Shown: one piece after another, positions 37,237 to 46,905 of the stretch | Position numbering within the stretch: position 1 is the stretch's first letter | Layout: every line of letters starts with the position of its first letter | DNA from: Synechocystis sp. PCC 7338 | Lineage (GTDB): Bacteria > Cyanobacteriota > Cyanobacteriia > Cyanobacteriales > Microcystaceae | Length of the DNA: 64,000 bases | Assembly (NCBI RefSeq): GCF_018282115.1 | Contig: NZ_CP054306.1 | Coordinates: 558,001-622,000 of the forward strand | Reading direction: 5' to 3' | The notes under the pieces: model-generated | The model's input: the letters and a program-made list of their open reading frames with translations, nothing else | Told to the model about the DNA's origin: nothing | Databases searched by the model: none | Made by a program: the position numbers and the translations under genes

Positions 37237-37932
37237 ATGAACAATCCTCCCATTATTGTTATTCGTCAACTGAACCACTATTTCGGCAGTGGCGATCTCC
37301 GTAAACAAGTGTTATTTGACATTGACCTAGATATTCACGCCGGGGAAATTGTGATCATGACCGGGCCATCGGGGTCAGGAAAAACCACCTTATTAACCCT
37401 AATTGGGGGACTGCGGGCGGCCCACAAAGGCAGTTTACAGGTATTAGGGCAAGAACTCTGTGACGCCAGCGAAATCATTTTGGTCAATAATCGGCGGCAT
37501 AACGGCTATATTTTCCAAGCCCACAACCTCCACCACAGCTTAACTGCCCTAGAAAATGTGCAAATGGGGCTAGAAATCACCGGGAAAATTGCCAAGGCAG
37601 AACGCCATCACCGGGCCGCCCAGATGTTAGAACAAGTCGGTTTAGCGGATCATTTAAATTATTACCCCGCCAATTTATCTGGGGGACAAAAACAACGGGT
37701 GGCGATCGCCAGGGCCCTCATTAGCCATCCCAAAATGGTTTTAGCCGATGAACCCACGGCGGCATTGGACAAAAAATCCGGTCGGGATGTGGTGAATATT
37801 ATGCAAAAACTCGCCAAAGAACAGGGCTGTACAGTGCTATTAATTACCCACGACAACCGCATTTTAGACATTGCCGATCGGATTATTTACCTTGAAGATG
37901 GCCGTCTTTCTTTGCAACCTGCGGTTGTTTAA
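37237..37932 (+). CDS. devA: ABC exporter ATPase, DevA type
   Basis: This 231-residue ATPase is the energising subunit. Walker A is GPSGSGKTT, the Q-loop lies in GYIFQAHNLH, the signature is LSGGQKQRVAIARAL, Walker B is MVLADEPTAALD, and the H-loop is LLITHDNR. It is closest to the LolD/MacB-like export group, as expected for DevA. It ends the devBCA operon, with the convergent rbcS gene beyond a terminator. Confidence 0.95.
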   Translation: MNNPPIIVIRQLNHYFGSGDLRKQVLFDIDLDIHAGEIVIMTGPSGSGKTTLLTLIGGLRAAHKGSLQVLGQELCDASEIILVNNRRHNGYIFQAHNLHHSLTALENVQMGLEITGKIAKAERHHRAAQMLEQVGLADHLNYYPANLSGGQKQRVAIARALISHPKMVLADEPTAALDKKSGRDVVNIMQKLAKEQGCTVLLITHDNRILDIADRIIYLEDGRLSLQPAVV

Positions 37933-37937
37933 AGCAA

Positions 37938-37959
37938 TAAAAAACCCGCCGAAGCGGGG
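37938..37959 (-). terminator. Rho-independent terminator of rbcLXS
   Basis: On the minus strand the stem CCCGC with loop TTCG and GCGGG is followed by TTTTTT. The stable TTCG tetraloop and T-tract form a textbook terminator about 50 bases after the rbcS stop. Confidence 0.9.
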
Positions 37960-38006
37960 AGAATATTGGATTTAGGTAAGCATTAAGCAATTAGCAAAGC
38001 CGTAAC

Positions 38007-38348
38007 TTAGTAGCGACCTTGATTTTGGTTGGGTTTATGAACAATGAAGCTCACGGTTTGACATTGTTTAATATTGTCAAAGCCGATTACCCGAATGTAA
38101 CAATTAGGGTTCTCAGAACGACATTCCCGCACTTCGGCTAGAACTTCATTGGCGGTGGCACCACCGAAGAGAGGTAATTTCCACATAGTCCAGAAGTGAG
38201 TATCGGGTTGGGGATCTTCCTCAAATTCCACACCGGGAATAAAGCCTTGGTCTAACAGAAACTCAACTTGCTTAGCAATTTGTTGATCCGTTAAAGGGGG
38301 AAGGTAGGAAAGGGTTTCGTAGCGGCGCTCTTTGGGTAAAGTTTTCAT
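38007..38348 (-). CDS. rbcS: Rubisco small subunit
   Basis: This 113-residue small subunit of form IB ribulose-1,5-bisphosphate carboxylase/oxygenase assembles as eight copies capping the L8 core in the carboxysome. Conserved blocks are [42 protein letters not shown], and [24 protein letters not shown]. The length is normal for cyanobacteria. It is the last gene of rbcL-rbcX-rbcS, 51 bases after rbcX. Confidence 0.98.
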   Translation of the reverse strand: MKTLPKERRYETLSYLPPLTDQQIAKQVEFLLDQGFIPGVEFEEDPQPDTHFWTMWKLPLFGGATANEVLAEVRECRSENPNCYIRVIGFDNIKQCQTVSFIVHKPNQNQGRY

Positions 38349-38399
38349 CGATTTAAAAGTTTTCCTTGCTGATGACTACGTTAGGACGGGGGAGAATCT

Positions 38400-38792
38400 T
38401 TACTGTCTGAATTCCCCGTTGGAGGTTTCCGAAGGGAAATTATCGACTTCGGCTACAGTGCGGGTCAGGCGTTCAAGCAAATGACGGCGGTGAGCAATGT
38501 TGGACTCTGTTAAACTACTCCGGGTCATACCGGGCAAAAAATCTAACACCGATTCAGCAATGTCTTCCCTAACCGCCAGGATTCTGAGCACCAGTTCCTT
38601 ATTTTCATCCAGGAGTTCCGTCAAAAACGTTTCTCCATTTTGAATATTGTGACTGGCTAAATATTGGTTTAACCAAATGGCCTGGGGAGGGTTGGTTTCC
38701 CCTAGTTCACTCTGGATCCTGAGGACGGCTTGGTAGGTGAGGTAACTTTGCAGTACTTTCACCGTTGCCTGAGCTATATGCTTAGTTTGCAT
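38400..38792 (-). CDS. rbcX: Rubisco assembly chaperone RbcX
   Basis: RbcX is a dimeric helical chaperone that clamps the C-terminal tail of RbcL during assembly. This 130-residue protein has the expected start (MQTKHIAQATVKVLQSYLTYQAVLRI as overlapping helix segments), the central LNQYLASHNIQNGETFLTELL region and RHLLERLTRTV. The ATG follows GGGAGG by six bases. It is separated from rbcL by 191 bases holding an inverted-repeat element. Confidence 0.97.
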   Translation of the reverse strand: MQTKHIAQATVKVLQSYLTYQAVLRIQSELGETNPPQAIWLNQYLASHNIQNGETFLTELLDENKELVLRILAVREDIAESVLDFLPGMTRSSLTESNIAHRRHLLERLTRTVAEVDNFPSETSNGEFRQ

Positions 38793-38809
38793 GAACGCCT
38801 CCCATCAGT

Positions 38810-38979
38810 TTTCAGGTATCAGTTAAACAGTTATCAATGATTTTTCCTGTATCATCAGTACCAAGACCGCGATCACTAGCCATGAAGGCGATCGCCAAAA
38901 TCGGCTTACTAACAATTAGGGAAAAGATTTGTGCTATTTAAACACAGGTGCCTGATAACTGTTCCCTGATCACTGAATG
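38810..38979. repeat. Inverted-repeat element between rbcL and rbcX
   Basis: The arms AACAGTTATCA (38826-38836) and TGATAACTGTT (38953-38963) are perfect 11-base inverted repeats. They extend imperfectly outward (TTTCAGGTATCAGTT at 38810 against CCCTGATCACTGAAT ending near 38979), so the element nearly fills the gap from the rbcL stop to the rbcX ribosome site. The arms look like degenerate ATCAGTT/AACTGAT heptamers of a kind repeated in many cyanobacterial genomes. A HIP1 octamer lies within. It could be a small MITE or an intercistronic RNA hairpin. Confidence 0.65.
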
Positions 38980-38983
38980 TTGA

Positions 38984-40396
38984 TTAGAGGGTATCCATGG
39001 CCTCGAACTCGAACTTGATTTCTTTCCAGAGTTCACAAGCCGCGGCCAATTCGGGGGACCAACGACAGGCTTCGCGGATAACGTCATTACCTTCCCGGGC
39101 TAGGTTACGACCTTCGTTCCGAGCTTGAACACAGGCTTCCAGAGCTACCCGGTTGGCAGTTGCACCGGGGGCATTACCCCAGGGGTGACCCAAAGTACCA
39201 CCACCAAACTGGAGGCAAGAGTCATCACCAAAGATTTCCACCAACGCGGGCATGTGCCATACGTGGATACCACCGGAAGCTACGGGCATGGTGCCAGGCA
39301 TGGAAGCATAGTCTTGGGTGAAGAAAATACCCCGGGAACGGTCTTCCTCAACGTAATCTTCCCGCATGAGGTCAACGAAGCCCATGGTGATGCCCCGTTC
39401 GCCTTCCAACTTACCGACCACGGTACCGGAGTGGAGGTGGTCCCCACCGGACAGACGTAGACATTTGGCCAGAACCCGGAAGTGGATCCCGTGGTTTTTC
39501 TGACGATCAACTACGGCGTGCATTGCTCGGTGAATGTGGAGCAGAATGCCGTTGTCCCGACACCAGCGAGCCAGGGTGGTATTAGCGGTGAAACCACCAG
39601 TGAAGAAGTCATGCATGATGATGGGGGTGCCAATTTCTTTGGCAAACTCGGCCCGTTTCATCATTTCTTCGCAGGTGCCAGCGGTAACGTTCAGGTAGTG
39701 ACCTTTCATTTCGTTGGTCTCAGCCTGGGCTTTTTCGATCGCCTCTTGAACGAAGAGGAAACGATCACGCCAACGCATGAAGGGCTGGGAGTTGATGTTT
39801 TCGTCGTCTTTGGTGAAGTCCAAACCACCCCGCAGACATTCGTAAACGGCCCGACCGTAGTTTTTGGCGGACAAACCAAGTTTGGGTTTGATGGTACAAC
39901 CAAGGAGAGGACGACCGTATTTGTTTAATTTGTCCCGCTCAACGGTGATGCCGTGGGGGGGCCCTTGGAAGGTTTTAATTAAAGCAACGGGAAAACGAAT
40001 ATCTTCTAAACGGAGGGCCCGCAGGGCTTTAAAACCAAATACGTTACCGACCAAAGAGGTTAAAACGTTGGTGACGGAACCTTCTTCAAATAAATCTAGA
40101 GGATAGGCAATAAAAGCAAAATATTGGTTATCTTCGTTGGGAACGGCTTCCAGGTCATAGCAACGACCTTTGTAGCGATCCAAATCGGTTAGGTTGTCAG
40201 TCCAAACGGTGGTCCAGGTACCGGTGGAAGACTCAGCGGCCACCGCAGCAGCGGCTTCTTCAGCAGGTACACCCGGTTGAGGGGTCATACGGAAGCAGGC
40301 GAGCAGGTCGGTATCCTTGGGGGTGTAGTCGGGGGTATAGTAGGTCAGGCGATAATCTTGTACGCCCGCCTTGAACCCTGCTTTGGCTTGTACCAT
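38984..40396 (-). CDS. rbcL: Rubisco large subunit, form IB
   Basis: The 470-residue catalytic subunit fixes CO2 onto ribulose-1,5-bisphosphate. Active-site blocks are [16 protein letters not shown] (catalytic lysine), [20 protein letters not shown] (carbamylated lysine with Asp/Glu Mg2+ ligands), [26 protein letters not shown] (loop 6) and [19 protein letters not shown]. The N-terminus [17 protein letters not shown] is typical of form IB. GGAGG lies ten bases before the ATG. First gene of the operon; its upstream region has a short inverted repeat. Confidence 0.99.
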   Translation of the reverse strand: MVQAKAGFKAGVQDYRLTYYTPDYTPKDTDLLACFRMTPQPGVPAEEAAAAVAAESSTGTWTTVWTDNLTDLDRYKGRCYDLEAVPNEDNQYFAFIAYPLDLFEEGSVTNVLTSLVGNVFGFKALRALRLEDIRFPVALIKTFQGPPHGITVERDKLNKYGRPLLGCTIKPKLGLSAKNYGRAVYECLRGGLDFTKDDENINSQPFMRWRDRFLFVQEAIEKAQAETNEMKGHYLNVTAGTCEEMMKRAEFAKEIGTPIIMHDFFTGGFTANTTLARWCRDNGILLHIHRAMHAVVDRQKNHGIHFRVLAKCLRLSGGDHLHSGTVVGKLEGERGITMGFVDLMREDYVEEDRSRGIFFTQDYASMPGTMPVASGGIHVWHMPALVEIFGDDSCLQFGGGTLGHPWGNAPGATANRVALEACVQARNEGRNLAREGNDVIREACRWSPELAAACELWKEIKFEFEAMDTL

Positions 40397-40468
40397 CTAG
40401 GTCAGTCCTCCATAAACATTGAATAGCCTAGCTTTCTCCCACGGGCGAAATTTGGCAAAATAAAGCCT

Positions 40469-40488
40469 ACTGTCGCCCCAGAGACAGT
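40469..40488 (-). promoter_or_regulatory. Inverted repeat in the rbcL upstream region
   Basis: ACTGTC and GACAGT are six-base inverted arms around eight bases, about 73-92 bases upstream of the rbcL ATG. An A/T-rich TAAATAAT word lies just further upstream and could be a -10 element. The repeat could therefore be a leader RNA hairpin or a regulator site; the sequence does not decide which. Confidence 0.4.
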
Positions 40489-40673
40489 CATTATTTACAG
40501 TTATTTGGTTGCAAGAAGAATCTGCGATAACCTAGCAACTATCTGTTTTCTGAAGGTCATCTTATCACGCAGGGGATGCCTTTACTTATGGCAATGCTCT
40601 CCATTGACTGTTTTTTAAATTACAATTTTTGGACTTTCTGATTAGAATTTCTGATGTTTTGTTCAAATGGTGA

Positions 40674-41957
40674 TTAGTTGGGCTTGTGAGCCGTTGCCAT
40701 GGCGGGGATTGAAGGGGACTTATTGGCGATTGCCGTTCCTCCGGTGAGTAAATCGAGGGCAGCTTGGTATTGCACATCGGCGGGGGAAGTAATTTCCGCA
40801 AAGCTAATTAAAGGCTGTTCCACCACTTCGTCGGGCATGATGCCCAATTTATGGATGTCGTGATGCTCAGGGGTTTCGTATTTGGCCACAGTGATAGCAA
40901 TGCCGGCCCCGTCGGACAATTCAAACAAGGATTGAATTAACCCCTTGCCAAAGGTTTTTTCTCCCAGCAAAGTAGCTCGATGATTATCCTGCAAAGCACC
41001 GGCTAAAATTTCGCTGGCACTGGCAGTGCCTTGGTTAACCAACACCACCAAGGGGCGATCGGTTACCGCTTCTCCACTGGCGGTGAAGCTTTCCTGGGTG
41101 CCTTGGCGATTAACAGTGTAGACAATGGTGCTTTCCGGCAGCCACAACCGAGCAATGTCAATACCGGCCTGGAGTAAGCCACCGGGATTGTTGCGTAAAT
41201 CGAGGATATAACCGTCGGCCCCTTGGTTTTCAAGGTGGTGGAGAGCATGGACTACTTCTCTATAGGCATTGGCACTAAACTGACTCAGGCGAATATAACC
41301 CACCGATTGACCGGGGCGGGAATCATCTAATCGGGCCACCACGGGACTAAGGGAAATTAATTGCCGAGTCAGGGTAAGTTTTTCGGGGACTTCGGTGCCC
41401 GCTGGGAGAATTTCCAGGGAAACCTTGGTGTTTTTGGGACCCCGCATTCTGGCCGCCGCTTCGTCTAAGCTCAGGGTTTGGGTATCCACGCCGTCGATCG
41501 CCAAAATTTGGTCATGGGGCTGCAGACCGGCCTCCTCTGCAGGGGAACCGGCCAGGGGAGCCATAATCTCTAACTGGTTAGTTTCCGGGTTGATGTTGAT
41601 CTGTAGACCTACCCCCGATAGCTCACCGGTGGTGGTCACCTGGAGATTACCGTACTGTTCTGGACGCAGTAGGCGGGTGAAGGGCTCATCTAGGGTGGCG
41701 AGCATTTCTTCGATCGCCGTATAGGTTTCTTCCCGGTCCCGGAGGGGGCGTTTAACGTACTTTTCCCGCAACAGCCACCAATTTTGATGGTTAAAGGTTT
41801 CATCGAGATAGGCTTGATTCACCAGGCGCCAAGATTGTAGCAGTAGCTTTTGTTCCTCGGTGAAGGCCAGGGCCGGCGGTGTATTGCCCAGATAAATAAC
41901 AGTCCCAATAACCAAAGAGAAAACCAAAGCCCATAACCGCCTTGTCTGTTTACCCAT
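40674..41957 (-). CDS. ctpA: Carboxyl-terminal processing protease CtpA
   Basis: CtpA is the lumenal serine protease that trims the D1 precursor of photosystem II, allowing assembly of the Mn cluster. The 427-residue protein has a signal peptide with cleavage after ALA, a helical N-terminal part, a PDZ domain (ELSGVGLQININ through AAARMRGPKN) and the tail-specific protease domain. The catalytic Ser is in NQGTASASEILAGAL and the Lys in GEKTFGKGLIQ, with DLRNNPGGLL before them. It lies upstream of rbcL on the same strand, as in PCC 6803. Confidence 0.96.
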   Translation of the reverse strand: MGKQTRRLWALVFSLVIGTVIYLGNTPPALAFTEEQKLLLQSWRLVNQAYLDETFNHQNWWLLREKYVKRPLRDREETYTAIEEMLATLDEPFTRLLRPEQYGNLQVTTTGELSGVGLQININPETNQLEIMAPLAGSPAEEAGLQPHDQILAIDGVDTQTLSLDEAAARMRGPKNTKVSLEILPAGTEVPEKLTLTRQLISLSPVVARLDDSRPGQSVGYIRLSQFSANAYREVVHALHHLENQGADGYILDLRNNPGGLLQAGIDIARLWLPESTIVYTVNRQGTQESFTASGEAVTDRPLVVLVNQGTASASEILAGALQDNHRATLLGEKTFGKGLIQSLFELSDGAGIAITVAKYETPEHHDIHKLGIMPDEVVEQPLISFAEITSPADVQYQAALDLLTGGTAIANKSPSIPAMATAHKPN

Positions 41958-42069
41958 TCCGATGCCTGCCCCCGTAAACCAAAATTTACAAAACTTAGCT
42001 GAGTTCTCATTTTAGCTAATGTCAGCAGGAATGCTCCTTTCTAGCCTGGGGGGGAATTACGGTTTGGTG

Positions 42070-42831
42070 CTATTTCCCCTGATCGTCCATTTGGTCAAAC
42101 ATGCCGAGGGATTGGATAAATTTCCCCGCCTGGGCCAGGGTTGTTGGAGTGCCAATGTCTAAAAAGGGAGCTTCCACGGCATGGACTTTGATTTTGGCTC
42201 CCTGGGCCAACAATGTAGGGAAAACATCATACTCAAAACTTAAAGGGCGTTGAGGGGGAAACTTGGCCAAAAGGCGATCGCCAATTAGATAAACCCCACT
42301 ATTAATTATCCCTGCTCCCCCCTGCTTTTCGGCAAACTGTTCCAACTCTCCTTGGTCATTGACTTTCAGGGAACCAAACCGGGATGCATCGGGCACATGA
42401 ACGCCCAAAATTACCCCATCAACGCTGTCATCGGCCAATTCCGCTAACAGAACTCGATAATCCGTCACAATTAAGGAATCGCCATTGAGCACCAACCAAG
42501 CCGGTGCTGGTTCTTTGAAACCATGGTGACTAATCGCATTAACAAATCCCCCCGCCGTTCCCAACGGTTCCTCCTCCGCCACACAGGCGATCACCATGTT
42601 AGCAATGTCGGCATTTTGGGCATAGGCCGCCACCTTTTCCGCCAAATAACCCGTAGAAAGGAGCGATCGCCGAAAACCTTGCTGTTGCAGATAGCGCAAT
42701 TGCCAATCTAAGAAAGGACGGTGGGCCACCGGGGCCAGGGGTTTAGGCAAATCTGGTAACTGTTGTTTAATGCGGGTGCCAAAGCCCCCAGCTAAAATGA
42801 CCACGGTAACGTCTGCGGGGGAAAGGGCCAT
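42070..42831 (-). CDS. Sugar-1-phosphate nucleotidyltransferase
   Basis: This 253-residue enzyme of the NTP-transferase family resembles the heptose/mannose-1-phosphate guanylyltransferase (HddC-like) group. The NTP-binding start is VVILAGGFGTRIKQQLPDLPKPLAPVAHRPFLDW, with a Mg2+ aspartate in LVLNGDSLIV. It should make an activated sugar for surface polysaccharide. There is no hexapeptide domain at the end. It lies between the YrdC-like gene and ctpA on the same strand. Confidence 0.88.
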   Translation of the reverse strand: MALSPADVTVVILAGGFGTRIKQQLPDLPKPLAPVAHRPFLDWQLRYLQQQGFRRSLLSTGYLAEKVAAYAQNADIANMVIACVAEEEPLGTAGGFVNAISHHGFKEPAPAWLVLNGDSLIVTDYRVLLAELADDSVDGVILGVHVPDASRFGSLKVNDQGELEQFAEKQGGAGIINSGVYLIGDRLLAKFPPQRPLSFEYDVFPTLLAQGAKIKVHAVEAPFLDIGTPTTLAQAGKFIQSLGMFDQMDDQGK

Positions 42832-43026
42832 AGGATCAGAAAAGTTAAATTACTAGCACTGGAGGTAGAACCTAGGAAATAGGTTACCAATTGATGATCC
42901 CGTCCAAAGTATTAGCCCAAGTTAAATGACAGTAATTTTGGCAACATCGAGGTGAAAAAATCTGCCTTAGGGACAAAGCAGACGGTGGATAGGACATTGC
43001 TTCCAATTGTCCAGAACAGGAATGAT

Positions 43027-43680
43027 TCATTTCATCAGATGGGAAGGCAAAATGATTTCCGGGACCAGGGGGCGCAGGTCGTCAAAGGAAATAGGACCAA
43101 AATTCATAATTGTAGGTAAGGGCAAAGTACAGTCGATCAATGTTCCCCGTCGGGCATAACGACATCGGCCACCATCGCCAATTAAAGGTACCCGACCTTC
43201 AAAATAACGGCTAGCTGCCGCGAAACTAGTTACGGGTTCTCCCCCTACTTTGGCCGTGGCACACACCAACGGAAAAGGCATCGCCCCCACCAAATCGAAA
43301 ACAAAGGCATCGGGACAGGCGATAAAAAGATTGCGAAAGCCCTGGGTAATGCCTGGGTCTAAATGGGGCAAGGCTTCCACAATGAGGGTTATGGGTAAAG
43401 GAAAAAGACCCATCAATTTTTGGGCGGCGGGGGAAATTTTTGCCACATCCATGGCCCGATCGCCCCGGGTGAGAATGCCTAGAGGTTGGTCTTTGTCAAA
43501 TTGCTTAAAGGCCCGCAACTGGGCCACTGCCCTAGGACTGGCACCATTGACTACTAGCACATAGGTAGTGGCTAAACCTAATAAGACCATTGCTTCCTGC
43601 TCCAAGACGGATTGAATTGCAGGAATTGCTCCGGAGTTTAGCTTGATGATTTTTGTTGCAGTTTTATCCAGTGTAACCAT
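43027..43680 (-). CDS. YrdC/Sua5-like domain protein (Slr0006-like)
   Basis: This 217-residue protein has a YrdC-like fold: ATTYVLVVNGASPRAVAQL, ILTRGDRAMDV, LFPLPITLIVEAL and the CRYARRGTLIDC stretch with its arginines. It differs enough from true Sua5/TsaC that threonylcarbamoyl-AMP synthesis is uncertain. From memory, the PCC 6803 orthologue (slr0006) is strongly induced under low inorganic carbon and has a long 5' leader. The adjacency to ctpA and rbcLXS agrees with that locus. AAGG precedes the ATG at a usable distance. Confidence 0.8.
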   Translation of the reverse strand: MVTLDKTATKIIKLNSGAIPAIQSVLEQEAMVLLGLATTYVLVVNGASPRAVAQLRAFKQFDKDQPLGILTRGDRAMDVAKISPAAQKLMGLFPLPITLIVEALPHLDPGITQGFRNLFIACPDAFVFDLVGAMPFPLVCATAKVGGEPVTSFAAASRYFEGRVPLIGDGGRCRYARRGTLIDCTLPLPTIMNFGPISFDDLRPLVPEIILPSHLMK

Positions 43681-44080
43681 TGAGTTTTCCCTTGAAACTG
43701 CTTCCAGGTTAACAGAAATTTTCGGCTCACTCCATTGAGTCTCTAGGTATAAAAACGCTTCTAAATAGTTGAATTTTTACATAATCTAGTTAGGGAGCAG
43801 GAATTCATCGTCTTTTTAAAATAGTTTTGACTGCCATTATTTAAACTTATCATTCTTGATTTTAGAGTAGTTTGCCTCGGTGAAAATACTCAGGTATATT
43901 CATCGGGATGGCCCTATTTTTTCTTCTTAAAAGTCAACAAACACAAGTTCTTAATAATGCTATTAGCCTAGCCATGATAATGTGCTAGCCTGCGGTCTGG
44001 TAACTCCCCATGCCCCATTCCTGGCGGAGCGGGTAAACTTAACTTTCGTCAATGGTTAGGTAATTTTCAGAAAACAACAA
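43681..44080. other. Divergent upstream region of the YrdC-like gene and mltA
   Basis: This is 400 A/T-rich bases between divergent genes. It likely holds both promoters and a long leader for the YrdC-like gene. Several A/T runs such as TATAAAAACG are visible, but no confident promoter pair or RNA motif was found. Confidence 0.45.
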
Positions 44081-45232
44081 ATGATTAAACAATCTTTCCC
44101 GCTCTTGGCCTTGATGTTGTTTTTTGCTGTCCATGGCAGTGGTCTTGGGGCCCAGTCACAACCATTAACCCCAGTGACGGGGGCAAATTTAACGCCAACA
44201 GTGGGTTTTGATGAACAGTTGTGGGGTAACCATTGTTCGGCGGGGGATAAACAGTCCCTAGTGCGGGCCATTGACCATAGTTTGGCCTATTTGAAAACGG
44301 CCAGCGCCGCCCGAGCCTATCAGAATTACCCTGTACCGGGGGTGACCAGAGAACGAGTAACCCGTTCCCTGCAGAGATTTAAGATTTTGTTGCAACAGTC
44401 TCCCAGCCCGGAAGCTCTTCAGACGGCCGTGGCCAGGGAATTTCAGTTTTATCAGGCGATCGGTAATGATGGCCAGGGAACAGTGCATTTCACTGGTTAT
44501 TTTGAGCCGGTCTATACTGCCAGTCGCCAACGAACTGCTGAGTATCGTTATCCTATCTATGGCCTACCCAATAATTTTTCCCGTTGGTCTAAGCCCCACC
44601 CCACCAGGGCTGATTTAGAAGGATTGGACGGCTTAGGAAAATCGAGTCAGTTGCAAGGGCGGGAAATTGCCTGGTTTCGTAACCGTTTAGATGCCTATCT
44701 AATCCAGGTGCAAGGTTCCGCCAAAATCAACTGGGTGGGAGGCGGCCAAAGTTCGGTGGCCTTTGCTGGGGCGACGGATTATCCCTACGTAAGCTTGGGG
44801 AAGGAAACTATTCAGGAAGGCATTTTTCAACCGGGGGAAGTTACGTTGCCAAAGTTAATTGAGTATTTTGAACAGAATCCTGGTGAACTAAGCCGTTTCA
44901 TTCCCCGCAATAACCGTTTGATCTTTTTTAAGGAAACCTCCGCCAGCACCCCCGCCAAGGGCAGTATCGGTGTGCCGGTCACCGCCGAGCGTTCCATTGC
45001 CACGGATAAATCCCTTATGCCTCCAGGGGCGATCGCCGTTTTAGCGGCCCCTATTCCCGATTGTCGGGGTCAAAAAGTCAACGTTAGTCGTTTTGTGGTG
45101 GACCAGGACACCGGCAGTGCCATCAAAGGCCCCGGTCGGGTCGATATTTTTATGGGCACTGGCCAAACCCCAGGCGATCGGGCCGGTTTAATGAGTGACG
45201 ACGGGCAAATTTATTATCTGCTCCTGCGCTAA
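44081..45232 (+). CDS. mltA: Membrane-bound lytic murein transglycosylase A
   Basis: MltA cleaves peptidoglycan to 1,6-anhydro-muropeptides. The 383-residue protein has a signal peptide (FPLLALMLFFAVHGSGLGA), an MltA domain with GTVHFTGYFEPVYTASRQ and RLDAYLIQVQGSAKINW, and a C-terminal 3D (three-aspartate) domain with FVVDQDTGSAIKGPGRVDIFMG and GDRAGLMSDDG supplying the catalytic aspartate. No lipobox cysteine is visible, so it may be periplasmic rather than lipid-anchored. Confidence 0.94.
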   Translation: MIKQSFPLLALMLFFAVHGSGLGAQSQPLTPVTGANLTPTVGFDEQLWGNHCSAGDKQSLVRAIDHSLAYLKTASAARAYQNYPVPGVTRERVTRSLQRFKILLQQSPSPEALQTAVAREFQFYQAIGNDGQGTVHFTGYFEPVYTASRQRTAEYRYPIYGLPNNFSRWSKPHPTRADLEGLDGLGKSSQLQGREIAWFRNRLDAYLIQVQGSAKINWVGGGQSSVAFAGATDYPYVSLGKETIQEGIFQPGEVTLPKLIEYFEQNPGELSRFIPRNNRLIFFKETSASTPAKGSIGVPVTAERSIATDKSLMPPGAIAVLAAPIPDCRGQKVNVSRFVVDQDTGSAIKGPGRVDIFMGTGQTPGDRAGLMSDDGQIYYLLLR

Positions 45233-45502
45233 AAATTTTCTCCTCTTTCCCGGGGAGCAAAATCTGAGAGTTTTCAACGTTTTCTCAGAACTGGGCGCTA
45301 TTGGTCACAGGAATAGAGACTGGCTGCGATAGCTTCTTGGAACTGTCCTCAGGGACTTCGCTTTCCTAGCCAGGAGGTTAGAAATTTGTTTAACGGGGCA
45401 CCAAAATTCTGTACAGTGGAATTGTCCCTGTCTGTGTTTTTAATGCGGGAACAGGTTCAATGAATTTACATAGCCAGTCTTTACACCCAAAGGAGACGCG
45501 AA

Positions 45503-46804
45503 TTGGTTAACGCAACCCCTTTTATCACCAATAAGTCAGAGGAAATTTTTACCGCGGCTCAACATCTAATGCCTGGGGGGGTCAGTTCTCCGGTGAGGGC
45601 ATTTAAGTCCGTCGGCGGTCAGCCCATTGTTTTTGACCGAGTAGAAGGGGCTCAGATTTGGGACGTAGATGGCAATCAATACATTGACTACGTAGGCACC
45701 TGGGGACCGGCCATTTGTGGTCACGCCCACCCTGATGTGATCAATGCCCTCAAACAAGCTTTGGATAAGGGCACTAGTTTTGGTGCTCCCTGTGCCCAGG
45801 AGAACGTCCTGGCGGAAATGGTCATTGATGCCGTGCCCAGCATTGAAATGGTGCGGTTTGTCAACTCCGGCACTGAAGCCTGTATGTCCGTGTTGCGTTT
45901 GATGCGGGCCTTCACTGGCCGGGAAAAGATTATTAAATTTGAGGGTTGTTACCACGGCCACGCCGACATGTTTTTGGTTAAGGCTGGTTCTGGGGTGGCC
46001 ACCCTTGGTCTGCCGGATTCCCCTGGGGTGCCCAGCAATACCACTAAGGCAACTTTAACGGCTCCCTATAACGATTTGGAAGCGGTCAAAGCCTTGTTTG
46101 TGGAAAATCCCGACAGTATCGCTGGGGTTATTCTTGAGCCAGTGGTAGGCAATGCGGGCTTTATTCTCCCCGATGCAGGCTTCTTGGAAGGGTTGCGGGA
46201 ATTGACCAAGGAGTATGGTGCTTTATTGGTCTTTGATGAAGTAATGACCGGCTTTCGGGTGTCCTATGGTGGTGCCCAGGCTCGATTTGGCGTTACCCCC
46301 GATTTAACCACCCTTGGTAAGGTGATTGGTGGCGGTTTGCCGGTGGGGGCCTACGGCGGTCGGGAAGACATTATGGCCATGGTGGCTCCAGCCGGGCCAA
46401 TGTATCAAGCTGGGACTCTGTCCGGTAACCCTTTGGCCATGACCGCGGGTATTAAAACCCTGGAAATTTTGCAAAAGCCCGGCTCCTACGAATATCTGGA
46501 TAAGATTACTAAACGATTAGTGGAAGGGTTATTAACTGCGGCCCAGGAGGCTGGCCATGAAGTTTGTGGCGGTTCCATCAGTGCCATGTTTGGGATTTTC
46601 TTTGCCCCCGGCCCTGTGCGGAATTATGAAGATGCCAAGCTAGCCGACACTGCCAAATTTGCTCGCTTCCACCGGGAGATGTTGGAACGGGGTATTTATC
46701 TTGCCCCTTCCCAGTACGAAGCTGGTTTCCCTTCCCTGGCCCACACCGAAGCCCAGATTGACCAGACCATTGCGGTGGCGAAGGAAGTGTTCCCTACCCT
46801 TTGA
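45503..46804 (+). CDS. hemL: Glutamate-1-semialdehyde 2,1-aminomutase
   Basis: HemL converts glutamate-1-semialdehyde to 5-aminolevulinate, the precursor of haem, chlorophyll and bilins. The 433-residue PLP enzyme has the phosphate-binding [40 protein letters not shown], and the PLP lysine in [18 protein letters not shown]. The start is a TTG at 45503, seven bases after AGGAG, with no alternative ATG before the conserved N-terminus; this fits the annotated PCC 6803 length. Confidence 0.97.
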   Translation: MVNATPFITNKSEEIFTAAQHLMPGGVSSPVRAFKSVGGQPIVFDRVEGAQIWDVDGNQYIDYVGTWGPAICGHAHPDVINALKQALDKGTSFGAPCAQENVLAEMVIDAVPSIEMVRFVNSGTEACMSVLRLMRAFTGREKIIKFEGCYHGHADMFLVKAGSGVATLGLPDSPGVPSNTTKATLTAPYNDLEAVKALFVENPDSIAGVILEPVVGNAGFILPDAGFLEGLRELTKEYGALLVFDEVMTGFRVSYGGAQARFGVTPDLTTLGKVIGGGLPVGAYGGREDIMAMVAPAGPMYQAGTLSGNPLAMTAGIKTLEILQKPGSYEYLDKITKRLVEGLLTAAQEAGHEVCGGSISAMFGIFFAPGPVRNYEDAKLADTAKFARFHREMLERGIYLAPSQYEAGFPSLAHTEAQIDQTIAVAKEVFPTL

Positions 46805-46862
46805 ATTGTTTGATCCCCGATGGCGATCGCCGTGGGTCATATTGCTAAATACCTAAATTTTT

Positions 46863-46905
46863 CCCCATCCTAAACTTGGTTGTTAAGCCATAGACTAGGG
46901 TGGGG
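46863..46905 (+). terminator. Hairpin downstream of hemL
   Basis: CCCCATCCTA (46863-46872) pairs with TAGGGTGGGG (46896-46905) with one mismatch around a loop of 23 bases, 59 bases after the hemL stop. No T-tract follows, so it could be a weak terminator or a 3'-end stabilising stem. Confidence 0.4.

Noticed and set aside
39482-39928. Plus-strand 148-codon frame opposite rbcL
   Set aside because: Mirror of a highly constrained gene; no ribosome site and no recognisable domain.
45263-45289. TCTGAGA ... TCTCAGA hairpin after mltA
   Set aside because: Only seven pairs and no T-tract; too weak to call a terminator or a regulatory RNA.
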